Under the pieces are notes generated by a model, which searched no databases, was not told where the DNA came from, and saw nothing but the letters and a program-made list of their open reading frames with translations. The translations under genes were made by a program, and so were the position numbers. From Microcebus murinus (lineage: Eukaryota > Chordata > Mammalia > Primates > Cheirogaleidae), in contig NC_134117.1 in the NCBI RefSeq assembly GCF_040939455.1, forward strand, positions 50,834,001 to 50,898,000: DNA of 64,000 nt, written 5' to 3'. Of this stretch, positions 49,761 to 59,997 are shown piece after piece (the stretch's first letter is position 1; every line of letters starts with the position of its first letter).

Positions 49761-52700
49761 TTTACAAATTATGGTCATAAAACTGTTTAGTACTGTTTTT
49801 AACATGAAACAAATGGAAATAGATATAGAAACATATATTTAGGACCATGGTCACCAAATTATACTTATGAGTAGATATACAGTAAGTAAAGGATCTTTTT
49901 AAGAAAAGTATACTTCCTATAGGTTATCTTAAAATCTTTAGAAGTGAATTAGGAAGTACAAAAATAAAACTAATAATTCATTTAAATGGACTGGTCTAGT
50001 ATACTGAAAATTAAAGACATTTACTTGTTAGATATGATTAGGAAATTGATACACTAGTTTAAAAATGTATATAGAAAGTTCTTGTGAAGAAAAAATACAT
50101 GAAAGTGAAATTAGCCATTGATTTCTCCACTTCTGGAAATAATTCAGAAAGAGCTAGTAGTGACAGCAAAGAGCATAAATACAAGAAAACAAAGATAAAC
50201 ATGAGCATAATCTGCACTCTTGGTATTACTATAGTAAAGGAAATCAGTTAAACCTTTGTGATTTCTAAAATGTCCAGAACAGAAATCCTCTTTGAACAGA
50301 CCATAGGTTTTAATCTATTTACTATACTTTAAGGCCAAGTCCTCCAGTAGGTTATCATGACTCTCAAGAGTAACTTATCCTTAATGAGACAACCTCTTTT
50401 TCTTTCATTCTTTATTAGTTATAGAATATTTATGTTTATAAAGCCAATCTATGTAAAGAAACAATTCTTAGTTCTCTCCTTTCTGCATGTTTTCTTTCTG
50501 ATACATCTTCAAAGCTCTGATGAAGTAAATTATGTTTATTACACTGTCCTAGAAATACAACCAACTCACTCAATTATCAGAAGACTTTCAAACCAATTAA
50601 ATAAGATTCAACAACTCCTTACCTTCTAATCCAATCCTCGAACTCACAAATTTAAAAAAGGGTTGAGGAAGGGGAACGTTTAAATCATTAAGGAATTATT
50701 CCAAATAGAAATAATTTTAGTTAAAAATATGATTAAAATCTATCACTCAAGCATCTTAAGACTGAGGTTAAAAGATGAAGTCCCTATCTGAGCAACTATC
50801 TCTCTTTAAACTTCTACTTTCTCCTACCTCTGAAACCTAGGTTCACTTCAATATGGCACTGAACCAGGACTTTTTGATAATAAAAAGCTTTTCTCAGGAT
50901 CAGGACCCCCTTCTATAAAACTAAGCAATTCTAGCACCAGACTTGTTTTCTGGCTATTTATGTGATAACCGATGGAATTAAACTTAAGCCTTCATTTTCT
51001 CCCAGAAATCTTATTTTAATTCTATCCCAAAATGACATTTCCCATCATTTGAATTCCCTAGGCTCAAAGGCACACCATGTCAAATTTCAATTCTCTGCAG
51101 TTGTTTTCACTTATGTATACCTTAACTCCCAACCCAGCTTCTAAATTTGTCAAAGACAAAATTGATGCCTTTCATTTTTCTCTTCCACAGACTGTGGTAT
51201 ACCCTGGACAACAATGAGGCAATACTAAAGAGGTATCATAAGTTGGGAAACCCACCCTCTCAACTTTGTATTACCAAATAATGCTTCTTGGATGAATCAA
51301 TAGGATGATAAAGGTGTCACAATGCAATCATCACAATGTCAACATGACCACGAAGAAACCTATCCTGTCTAGTTAAGTTTCTCAGATTCTCGCCTATAGA
51401 ATTAGAAGCTGTTCCAGGCACTATAATTATTACACTATTACACAGTGTCTGCTTTTGTCCTGGACACTGAACAGGTATTTAGTAACATTTAAAAATTTTA
51501 AATCTTAGTAAACTTCAGCAAACTATATTGACAATTTCTATGTGGTGGCTTTTTACTTTCTCCTTGCCCCACAATCTTTCAAAAATTACTAAAGCTATAG
51601 AGAAATATTCAGTTATTTCTATGGGGCATGTTAAGTACAACAATCAGCAGTGGCCCCCAACACCATAACAATCTCAACCTGAGGCAGTACTCTAAGCTAA
51701 GCAAAAATAGTAAAGGGTCCATCTGCCTCTAAAACACAGATAACAATTAAATGCATATCAGTAAATTATCATTCATTTCTACCAATATGACCACCTCAAT
51801 GTCTGAGATTATGAAAATCTGGTTAAGAATCTATAAAATATTTTTTCAGTGGGGCAGAGTACAAGAAAGCTGCCAAGTACCTTGAGTTCTGCCGTAATTA
51901 AACCTGTCAATTAAGGCAAAAGGAGATTAAGACCCTAACCACAAAGAAAGAATGAAAACTAATAGTGTTTGCAAGTTAGAGGTTTGGCATGGTAGTGAAA
52001 TGGTATGAAAGATGGAACATGTCTTAATGCCTGAATATTTTATATCTACATTAATCTCTCAAAAGTAGACTAACAATAAAAACCACTTAAATAATGAACT
52101 GATAAACAAAAATAACTGCCACAGAAAATACTTAAGTGCCGTTATTGTTAAAATTAAAAGAAATCATAAGTCGGTATAGTTGAAGTCTTATCTGAATTTG
52201 CCAGCTTAAATCATTAACTATGAGTTATCATAATTGAAAACAAAACTCACATAACAATGATATTCCTAAATGTGGTAATATCTGATTTGGAAATATCCAT
52301 ATCCAGGAAAACAGAACATGAAATGTGATTAAATTCCTCAAAATTCTCATTACCCTACAAATTAAATTTTGCTTGTATGGCTACTAGAAAATGAGAATAC
52401 CTCATATTCACAAAATCTGAATTTAATTGCTAGTGCTACTAGTTGAAAGTAGGAGATTAGGGGAATAAAAGATATTTCCAACTAAACCAAATAAAAGTAT
52501 ATATTTAAAATACTAAGAGGGATAAATAAAAGAATTAAGATATAGTTTAGGCAAGTAAGTCAAAGTAAAAAGACATGGAAAACACAGAGTAAATTATGCA
52601 TTTAAAATCTGTCCAAGGTGGCTGAACAGAATTTATTAAAGAGAACCTGCAAATCACATACTCTATACCTTTATACTGTACACCAAAGAAGATCTATACA

Positions 52701-52939
52701 CTGCAGGCTTTTTCCTACTGTTTTACATTGCCATGAAATAAGGTTTTACAGTAGAACAAACAAAAAAACACAAAATAAAGTTCTTAGAAGCATGCAAATG
52801 TAAAGGATATATTTAACTCCTACTTTGCTTTTAAAGTTTTATAAAAAATATACACTGGGGACTAGAGAAATTATACAATACTTCAAACTTAAAATGACAT
52901 AATTATTAGAAATAACAAATAAAAACATTTTCAACTTAC

Positions 52940-53165
52940 CCGGTTTCTTTCTGGATTTTTCATGACCTAGCTGTCCTAGATCATTACATCCACATGTGTA
53001 TACTGTTCCATCATCCAGAACAAATACAGTATGTCTGAGTCCACATCCTACATCTCGGACCTTTTTATGTATAAAAAAGTCACTTTTTCTGGGCTCTAGT
53101 ACAATTTCTTCATCAATTCCACCCAAACCTAGTTGTCCAAAGGATGCATTTCCCCAGCACAACAT
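52940..53165 (-). CDS. HERC4: HERC4 exon 2, coding part: start codon, residues 1-75
   Basis: First coding exon. The ATG at 53165-53163 has A at -3 and an in-frame TGA nine codons upstream (53192-53190), so this is the start. It encodes residues 1-75 plus the first base of codon 76. Two propeller strands show: WGNASFGQLGLG at residues 4-15 and CGCNDLGQLGH at 58-68, with the RCC1-type CGLRHTVFVLDDG between them. The donor is CCGG|GTAAGT (GT at 52939-52938), phase 1. This segment starts the RCC1-like domain directly at the N terminus with no leader peptide, as in small HERCs. The exon also carries the last part of the 5' UTR (53166-53240). Confidence 0.97.
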
Positions 53166-53240
53166 GCTTATTATTTTGGTCTTCCAGTTTCAATAAAAAA
53201 TTCTCTTCTGAAACACTGGAAAGTTGGAGGTACCCTATGT
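53166..53240 (-). other. HERC4: HERC4 exon 2, 5' UTR part and splice acceptor
   Basis: Read on the minus strand, the intron ends with a textbook TACTAAC branch point, a T-rich tract and TTTCCTCAG, giving an exon start at 53240. The 75 untranslated nt contain no ATG and hold the in-frame TGA upstream of the start codon. Confidence 0.9.
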
Positions 53241-55064
53241 CTGAGGAAACAGAAAAAAGTTAGTATGACTTCAAAGGAAAAAGAATGTATATAATATGCT
53301 ACATAAGTATTCTGTTTCAAAAACCAACTAGTTCAAAACCAGTTTTATTTTTTTAATGCATCATATAGAAATGTTTGGAAAAACACATCACTCTACGATT
53401 CTCTGCAAAATTTAAAACATTAATCATCTTTGACTTTTTATCTTGTGGTAAACTAAACTAATGGAAATAATAAGTATCTTGATGAAATTAATCAGATTAA
53501 TTTTTGCCTTAAATAATATCAACGGGAATAAAAAATAAGACAGCTTTCCACTGCCCAAAAAATAAATTATACACAGTGAAAAATTTATCTAACTACAGAA
53601 ATATAACCTTGCAACCTCCCTCAAATCCTAGTATAATTAAACCTTCTAATACCTACCTCCACATCAACAGAAAACTGAAGTTCTTATCTGTAACAGAAAT
53701 AAAACCAATAATGGAAATTTTTAGAAATATCCTACAATTTAAATTACTCTTCCAATTATTCATTCATACTAATAGGCTAGAGAGAAAATTAGGATTCTCT
53801 TATCAAGCCATAATCTCAAAACACCACCTCCACTATATCCTTTGTATTATAATAAACCAGTAAACATTTAGAAAAAGAAAAACAGAAAAACAATCACCTC
53901 CAAAGATCCTATTTTACAAATCAAAACACTAACATTACAACCTCACTACTAATTTAAAGTTAAATCAAAGTACGTAATTTGGATACAGAAAAAATATGCA
54001 CTTTAGCAAGAGTTTCCCCAAAATTCAACATTTTATCTTGCGAGTGGTAACTGTGACTAAAAAAATCTCCCCTGGGCAATATATATCTATGTATTCCTCT
54101 GAGACAATTATTTGAAGATGAAAACAAGAATTTGCAAATAATCCCAGCACTGCTGATTTTTCAAGAATAGGAATGGGGGCTGGGACACTACCGGCAGTAG
54201 TTCGATGGCGAAATCTGTAGAACTTTCCAGTACACTGACTATTTCTTCGCTTGTTAAAAAAGACACAAATAACAGAGTCCACCGCATCTAAACCTACATA
54301 GATTTTTAAACACATCGCGTTACTAAATAACTATTACAGGAAGTCAGCCTTATTCTTGTAGTAGTCACTCACACTCCTTACATAGAACCTGCGAAGTTTC
54401 AAAACCCAGTTTTCCTACGTTCCGGCTAGTAAGTGCCTAAAGTGTCCCATTCCACAACCCATCCATTAACAGATTTGATTTCATTCTTTTGGGGCATCAG
54501 AACTCGATAGCTCCTGAGAATTCTGCATTGTCTCCTATACACACACACACATATATATATATACATTTTTTTTTAATTATGGGAGGACAGGAAACACCCA
54601 ATATTTTCACGCTCGAGGTTTAACCATTCTTTTCTTTAAAAAGTCAGAAAGCGTCCTCTCGCCAGCAACAGGTAGGGGAATGAGAAGCAGCTTAGCCCGG
54701 TCTTTCCCTGAACATGCACCCAGATCAGCTCACTGGGACCGGGGAAGAGAAATCATCTGCACACACCCAACCTCGCGGCCAAGCAGACAACTACGGCAGC
54801 CGCCCGCTGGCAGCAGCCGCAGAGGCCGGCGGACGAGGCTTGGCACCCCACGGCCTCAACCCGAGGGAGGCTCTTCCCCAGGGAAGTGCGACATTCCAGC
54901 CCCCAGACCAGGAAGCCCGGACCCTAGCCTCGCCCCCCGCCCCTCACCCCCAGGAAGCGCCGAGAAAGCGCCCTGCGCCGGGCTGGCCTGTATCCGCCCA
55001 ACCAAGCCTGCCCCCCTCCCTAACGCCATCGCACGCCCCCGAACCCACCGGGGGCAACGACTCA
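53241..55064. other. HERC4 intron 1
   Basis: 1.8 kb between the untranslated exon and exon 2. The distal half is AT-rich, and the proximal 300 bp belong to the CpG island. A 96-codon minus-strand open frame (54025-54315) has no recognisable domain. Confidence 0.75.
54537..54575 (+). repeat. (CA)n(TA)n microsatellite with T-run
   Basis: Seven CA units, then TA units and a T-run, in intron 1 close to the CpG island. Confidence 0.93.
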
Positions 55065-55065
55065 C

Positions 55066-55300
55066 CCGGCGCCTCAGAGCAAGGGAAGCCCAAGGCGACA
55101 GGGGACGGCCCCTCCCCGGAGAGCGAGGCAGCCGGCTGCTGAGGCAGATCTTCAACTCCTGGGACTCTCCTTCTTCAGCCAGTGGCGGCGAACACCAGCG
55201 CTTCTCCGGCGTCTGTGAGGCTGCTCCGCTGCTCCCCTCCCGGCCCCTGTGAAACTTTACCGGGTTCCTCAGAGGAAAGCAGCCGCCACCGCTGTCCAGT
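55066..55300 (-). other. HERC4: HERC4 exon 1, 5' untranslated (5' end approximate)
   Basis: A consensus donor on the minus strand, CGCCGG|GTGAGT, has its GT at 55065-55064, which makes 55066 the exon's 3' end. It lies in the CpG island 1.8 kb upstream of the exon 2 acceptor. No ATG occurs on the minus strand from 55066 to about 55325, so the leader has no upstream start codon in this exon, and exon 2 adds none before the true ATG. The 5' boundary cannot be read from sequence. CpG-island promoters usually start at several sites, so 55300 is a placeholder within roughly 55240-55470. Confidence 0.6.
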
Positions 55301-55372
55301 GCAGAGACAGCCGTCAGCGACCCGGATGAAGCGGGAGGAGAAGGACTGGAGGCGAGCGGGGCGGAGAGCGCG

Positions 55373-55458
55373 AGGGGTGGGGAGAGTTGGGGAAGAGACT
55401 GGGGAGGAGAAGGGAGAGGGGGAGGTGGCTACGTGAGGGAGGGGGGGAGGGGGTAGCC
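55373..55458 (+). promoter_or_regulatory. G-rich purine tract in HERC4 promoter
   Basis: The plus strand is almost pure purine with many runs of three to nine G, interrupted by a ggctacgtgagg segment. The HERC4 sense strand is therefore C/T-rich here. It could form G-quadruplex or triplex structure and lies just upstream of, or at, the likely start-site cluster. Function is inferred from composition only. Confidence 0.55.
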
Positions 55459-55570
55459 GGAAGTGAACCGCAGAGCACGCGCGCGAGCCCGCCCACTTCC
55501 CGGCTCGCGCGCCTGCGCCAGAATCCTCCCAGGCACATCGGCCCCGGCGCTTGCGCAGTGTGCCGTTTTG

Positions 55571-56275
55571 CGTTGTTTTAAGAGGGAGACGCCAACTACA
55601 GAAGTTGGAGTTTGCGAAGACTAACGAAGAAGGTGTTAACGTGTTTTTAACAACGCCTTGGCGTGCACAGGGCCTTTAAATGAATTAAAAAAAAATTTTT
55701 TATTGGTTGTCTTTCTGTTCATGGGTTTTAGTCTTTTTAATATTTTGCTCTCCCTTCTCCTAAGGAGATTTTGAAGTAGCAGGTGAAATTCACAAATGTG
55801 GATATAAGGACAGGTGAATATTTTTATGTTACCCCTTAGCTTCAGCTGAAGCTAATCTGAGGGTGTCAGATATATTGATAGCAATGGCTGAATCTACTTG
55901 CCATATTAAATGTCAAACCCAGTTCAGGTTCCTGATAAAGTATTGGCTCCCATCACTTTCTGCACTCCCCTGGAAGATAAGCTTAAATTGCTGCGCCTCG
56001 TTCGTTCAGAGAAAATTAACGCATATGGCTTCAGTCTCTGCTTCGTAAAAACAAAGTCTGTTTCCTAGTCCAGTGTTAACATAATCTCATAATGTGCAGG
56101 ACGATGTGGAATAATGCATTTTGGAACTTTTAGATGTTGCTAGAACCTGTGACTTTGGGGTGAATGTTGAGAACCTAGAAGGAATTTCACAATAGGCCAC
56201 ATTTCATTATCGCCAACTGAAAAATATATTTCAGATTAAGAAGTAACTGTGCTAGAATATGTTTAAGTGTGTGTA
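55571..56275. other. Upstream flank of HERC4, nothing recognised
   Basis: Leaves the CpG island into ordinary AT-rich DNA. No divergent exon is evident. Confidence 0.55.
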
Positions 56276-56279
56276 TTCC

Positions 56280-56720
56280 AACTGTAACAAATTACCACAA
56301 ATCGGGTGGCTTAAAACAACAAATTTATTGTCTTACAGTTCTGAAGGCCAAAATTCCGAAATTGAGGTGGCGGCAGGCTCATTTCCCTCTTGGGGGTCTC
56401 AGAGAGAGAGAATCTTTTCCAAACCTCTCCTAGTTTCTAGAGGTTGCCCGCAATCCTTGGCACTCCTGGTAGAAGCATCACTCTAATTTCTGCCTCCACC
56501 TTGACCTGGTGTTTTCCCTGTGTGGCTGTCTCCAAATTTTCCTGTTATAAGGACACCAATCATTGGATTAAGACCCACCCCACCCTCATCCATTATGACC
56601 CTATCTTAACATGATTACATCTGCAAAGAATTTATTTCCAGGTAAGATCACAGTCACAGGTACTGGGGGTTAGGACTTTAACATATCTTTTTGGGAGACC
56701 AAATTCAACCTGCAATAGTA
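56280..56720 (-). mobile_element. MaLR-type (MLT1-like) LTR, minus
   Basis: On plus it reads caaattaccacaaatcgggt, ggcttaaaacaacaaattta, cttacagttctgaaggcc and ends acagtcacaggtactggggg ... ccaaattcaacctgcaatag. This is the reverse of an ERVL-MaLR LTR. An old solo LTR with no internal genes. Confidence 0.85.
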
Positions 56721-57163
56721 TGTTACAGAAATAAGTGTAAAAATGACAAGATATTTAAGCAAAGAAAGCATAATTTCAACATTATAAGTGGTAGGAATGT
56801 TTACAAACATGCTTTATTCTTATTTTGACAGCTTCATTGCTCTTGTAGGGCTTTTGCTTGTTGTCTTTTAACCATAAGGAATTGTTGCCTCAGAATATAT
56901 CATTAAAAGGGAAGTTATGAAATTCAGGATCTTTAAGATATGCACATGCTGCTACAGCAAACATTAAAACTTGAGTGGCTTAACATAATAAAAGTGTACT
57001 TTTTACCTTTTTAACAGCCCAAGTGTTTATTCCTAATGAGTGGAAACTGAGTTCCAGGGCCTTGGGGATGATGGAGGCAAGGGGAGTTTCTTAAAATCCT
57101 TATCTGTGAAATGCCATGTGTCACTGCATTAACAAGATAACATTAGCAAGAACCATACACCTA
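56721..57163. other. Intergenic stretch without recognised features
   Basis: Possible weak LTR remnants (caaacattaaaacttgagtg); not supported further. Confidence 0.45.
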
Positions 57164-57484
57164 GGCCGGACACAGTGGCTCACGCCTGTAATCCTAGCAC
57201 TCCCGGAGGCAGGCAGATTGCTCAAGGTCAGGAGTTCGAAACCAACCTGAGCAAGAGCAAGACTCTGTCTTTACTATAAAAAATAGAAAGAAATTAATTG
57301 GCCAACTAATATATATAGAAAAAATTAGCCGGGCATGGTGGCGCATGCCTGTAGTCCCAGCTACTTAGGAGGCTGAGGCAGAAGGATTGCTTGAGCCAGG
57401 AGTTTGAGGTTGCTGTGAGCTAGGCTGACGCCACGGCACTCACTCTAGCCTAGGCAACAAAGTGAGACTCTGTCTCAAAAAAAA
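57164..57484 (+). repeat. Alu (lemur-type), plus
   Basis: ggccggacacagtggctcac to A8. The left arm lacks the gggaggccgaggcgg stretch (ctcccggaggcaggcag). Confidence 0.94.
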
Positions 57485-58100
57485 CAAAGTACTATTAATA
57501 TTTTCTACTATGGAAGGGAGAGCATGAATTGGTGGACAGCTGTCTCTGCCATATGTATGCATCTCTATCTGGAATATGTTTAAAGATAGGTCTTGCTTAC
57601 AGAAAGTGGAATGGACATCCAGGAACCTCCTAAGTCTGTGAAACTGGTGTAAGATCTTAGAAAAATAGACTCTGGTTATCTTTAAGGTAAAACAAGTATA
57701 GGATCAAACGCTATTAGCATAATGTAAATTGCTGTATAAGAGCAGCATGAGATTAGTGAGTATGGCCTCTGGTGCTGGTTTATCTGTGTTCAGAACCTAC
57801 GCCTACAGCTCACCTCAGACCTCTGTCCTTCTATCCCCTGGAACACAGACATTTACTAATGCTCTGTTTTACAGAATACTACATCTCAGCCATAATTTTT
57901 ATAATTATGCTAATAATCCACATATCACTGGGTTGTTGCAAAGACTTAGTAATGTAAAAAAAAAATATGCAGTACCATGTTCATGGCAAGAGTTTTTTAA
58001 GCGTTAACTTTTACTAGTATTTACTAGTATTATTTCTCCTGAATACTAGTATTCTTTCTCCTGAACTACTAGTAAGAGAACATTTGGGAAAGCAGTCCTT
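57485..58100. other. Intergenic stretch with small 'tactagta' repeats
   Basis: 58005-58075 has four short copies of actagtatt and a doubled tttctcctgaa phrase. Otherwise no feature. Confidence 0.5.
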
Positions 58101-58105
58101 ATCAC

Positions 58106-58626
58106 TGTTAGAGTCGGGATACCCACAGCGTTACCGGACAGAGAGACAAGTCACCGAGGATGCAATCACACAAGAGGAGGTTTTTATTTTCTGGCTAGCC
58201 AGGGTCCAAGCCCTAGAGCACCAACGCAGTGGCCACTCTCGCAGGCAAGGACCCCGACCAGAACAACGGCATGCCTTTTATCCCCATGGTGCACAAGCTG
58301 TGCACAAGCTGACTACACATGGATCATGTGTTGACCTTTAAAATGATTGGTTGCCCACTATTGCCTTTTGAAATAATTGGCGGGTTGGTTGCCCTCTATT
58401 GACTGATGGGCCAGTCGCCTGTGCTTCAATGACCTCATCCCATAATTCCCCACATGGCGGTGTAGCAAGCAAGCAATGACCAGAAGCAAAGGTTTGCGGT
58501 TAGCTCATAGCCCCACCCAAGTAAATTCCCGACAATTGGAAAAATTCCTCTGCCCTTCCTCTGCCCTACAAATTCCTCTGCCCTTCCTCTGCCCTACAAA
58601 TTCCTCTGCCCTTCCTCTGCCCTACA
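58106..58626 (-). mobile_element. Solo retroviral LTR, minus, with 5-bp target duplication
   Basis: 521 bp, read on minus from TG-TAGGGCAGAGG to GACTCTAACA, so it has TG...CA ends. The 5-bp duplication atcac is at 58101-58105 and 58627-58631. Inside, in minus order: a U3 with three ~29-bp tandem copies, CCAAT-type motifs, a TATA-like GATAAAAGG near 58276, and an AATAAA-type signal near 58184 followed by a U5. No internal gag, pol or env is present, so it is a recombined solo LTR. A 5-bp duplication fits ERVL or some ERV1; the U5 ending looks ERV1-like. Confidence 0.88.
58540..58626 (-). repeat. Three tandem ~29-bp repeats in LTR U3
   Basis: The unit aattcctctgcccttcctct plus gccctacaa occurs three times with almost no change. 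Each unit holds two copies of ctctgccct. It forms the U3 5' edge of the solo LTR. Confidence 0.95.
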
Positions 58627-58739
58627 ATCACCAGAAATAAAATAGTTTTAATTTAGAACAAAGGTAAAGTATTTTTTACCTGTTTTTATTTAAGAACATA
58701 ATGCTCAGACTGTTGAGAGACCACCACTAAAAGAAGTAT

Positions 58740-59200
58740 TCATTCTTGTCCCACTCTTCTCCTTGCTTCCTTCCATCCAGCTATATGCTGCTCCTGCTGG
58801 ATCTCACCTCATTTCCACCATTCAAATCTCTATTCATGCCACCTCTCCAGTCTTCCCTGACCACCCTATTCAAAAAGCCATCCCCTCATTCCCTATCACC
58901 TTATCCTACTTTATTTTTCTTCATAGCCATTATCACAACCTGACATTTTATTAAATAATATATAAATATATAATGTTTATTATATAATATATAAAGATAA
59001 GAAAATAGACATGCAATTATATATAATCTATTTATATATTATATAAATAGATAGATAACTTTGGCTCCTCCATTAGAATGAAAATTCCATAAAGGCAGGG
59101 ATTTTGCCTTTTTTGTTCCATGTTCTCTCCCCCAGTATCTTCAACAGTTCCTGCCCCATAGCTTGTGCTCAGAACATATTTATCGAATTAATTAATTAAT
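58740..59200 (+). mobile_element. L2-like 3' end, plus, split by AT-rich tract
   Basis: cctctccagtcttccctgac, ttaggaatgaaaattcc-type phrase at 59078, aaaggcagggattttgcctt and cagttcctgccccatagctt follow L2 order to the 3' end. Confidence 0.65.
58950..59055. repeat. AT-rich (TATAA)n low-complexity tract
   Basis: About 100 bp of TA-rich imperfect repeats ending in atagatagata. Confidence 0.9.
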
Positions 59201-59230
59201 GGTGGTGACAGCATTGTAAATTATCTTAAC

Positions 59231-59436
59231 TTTCTTTTTTTAACTCTGTCTCCTGGACTAGAGTGCTATGGCATGATCATAGCTCACCAGCCTCAAACAG
59301 TTGGACTCAAGCAATCCTCCTGCCTCAGCCTCCCAAGTTGCTAGGGCTACAGGCGTGTGCCACCACGTCTGGCTAATTTTGCTATTTTTTGTAGAGACGA
59401 GGTCTTGCTCTTGCTCAGACTAGTCTCAAACAAAAT
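59231..59436 (-). repeat. Partial older Alu, minus
   Basis: ctctgtctcctggactagag ... cgtgtgccaccacgtctggc ... tagagacgaggtcttgctct. It stops abruptly at the LTR boundary near 59436, so its left arm is lost. Confidence 0.85.
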
Positions 59437-59782
59437 ACCACAGACTAGGTGTCTTGAAAAACAGCAACTTACTTTCTTACAGTTCTGGAGGCCACAAGTC
59501 TAACATCAAGGTGCCAGTGGGTTTGGTTTCTTCTAGACCTCTCTCCTTGGCTTGTAGATGGCCACCTCCTTACTGTGTGTTCACATGGTCTTCCCTTGTT
59601 CTGTGTGTTCTCTGTGTCCGACACTCTTAGTGTAGGACACCCACCCATATAACTTCATTTTACTTTACCTCTTTAAAGGACCTATCTCCAAATACAGTCA
59701 CATTCTGAGGTACTGGGAGTTTAGAACTTCAGCATATGAATCCCGAGGGTAGTGGGAGACAAAATTCAGCCCATAGCAGTTT
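59437..59782 (-). mobile_element. MaLR-type (MLT1-like) LTR, minus
   Basis: acaaaataccacagactagg, ttacagttctggaggccaca, ttggcttgtagatggccacc, atctccaaatacagtcacat and aattcagcccatagcag give the reversed LTR. Better preserved than the 56280 copy, same orientation. Confidence 0.87.
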
Positions 59783-59825
59783 CTTTCTTTATTCTGAATT
59801 GCATTATAGAAAGTCCTTTTTCAAA

Positions 59826-59993
59826 GCTGGGTGTGGTGGTGCATGCGTGTAGTCCCAGCACTTTGGGAGGCTGAGGCAGGAGGATGGGTTGAGCCCAGAA
59901 GTTTGAAGTTACGGTGAGCTGTGATTGAACCACTGCACTCCAGACTGGGTGACAGAGCAAGACCCTGTTATAAATAAATTAATTAAATAAATA
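59826..59993 (+). repeat. Monomeric Alu-related element, plus
   Basis: gctgggtgtggtggtgcatg ... ccactgcactccagactggg, tail of aaataaatt units. Flanks aaagtcctttttc and aaagtgctttttc are its target duplication. Confidence 0.88.
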
Positions 59994-59997
59994 AAGT

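Larger units (their letters stand above)
47326..52939. other. HERC4 intron 2, 5' unique part
   Basis: 5.6 kb that is mostly repeat-free apart from MIR pieces. Minus-strand open frames at 47452-47772 and 48043-48243 lie in the HERC4 sense direction but show no known domain, splice pattern or start context that I can defend. Confidence 0.55.
54760..55570. promoter_or_regulatory. CpG-island promoter of HERC4
   Basis: This is the only long GC- and CpG-rich stretch in an otherwise AT-rich window, and it covers the expected HERC4 start. There is no clear TATA box. Candidate sites seen: an ETS/GABP-type gccggaagtg at 55456-55465, an inverted ETS-like acttcccgg at 55495-55503, NRF1-like palindromes cgcgcctgcgcc (55508-55519) and gcgcttgcgca (55547-55557), and an Sp1-like ggggcgg at 55358-55364. 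ETS plus NRF1 sites in a TATA-less CpG island fit a broad housekeeping promoter. The island extends upstream of the gene, so divergent transcription is possible but not shown. Confidence 0.88.

Noticed and set aside
54856..55155. 99-codon minus-strand frame overlapping HERC4 exon 1
   Set aside because: It begins at TTG, not ATG, and crosses the exon 1 donor. It would need a non-AUG start and intron retention.
54680..55252. 190- and 142-codon plus-strand frames in the CpG island
   Set aside because: GC-rich DNA lacks stop codons by chance; content is Pro/Arg/Ala-rich without a domain, and the region is the HERC4 promoter and exon 1 on the other strand.
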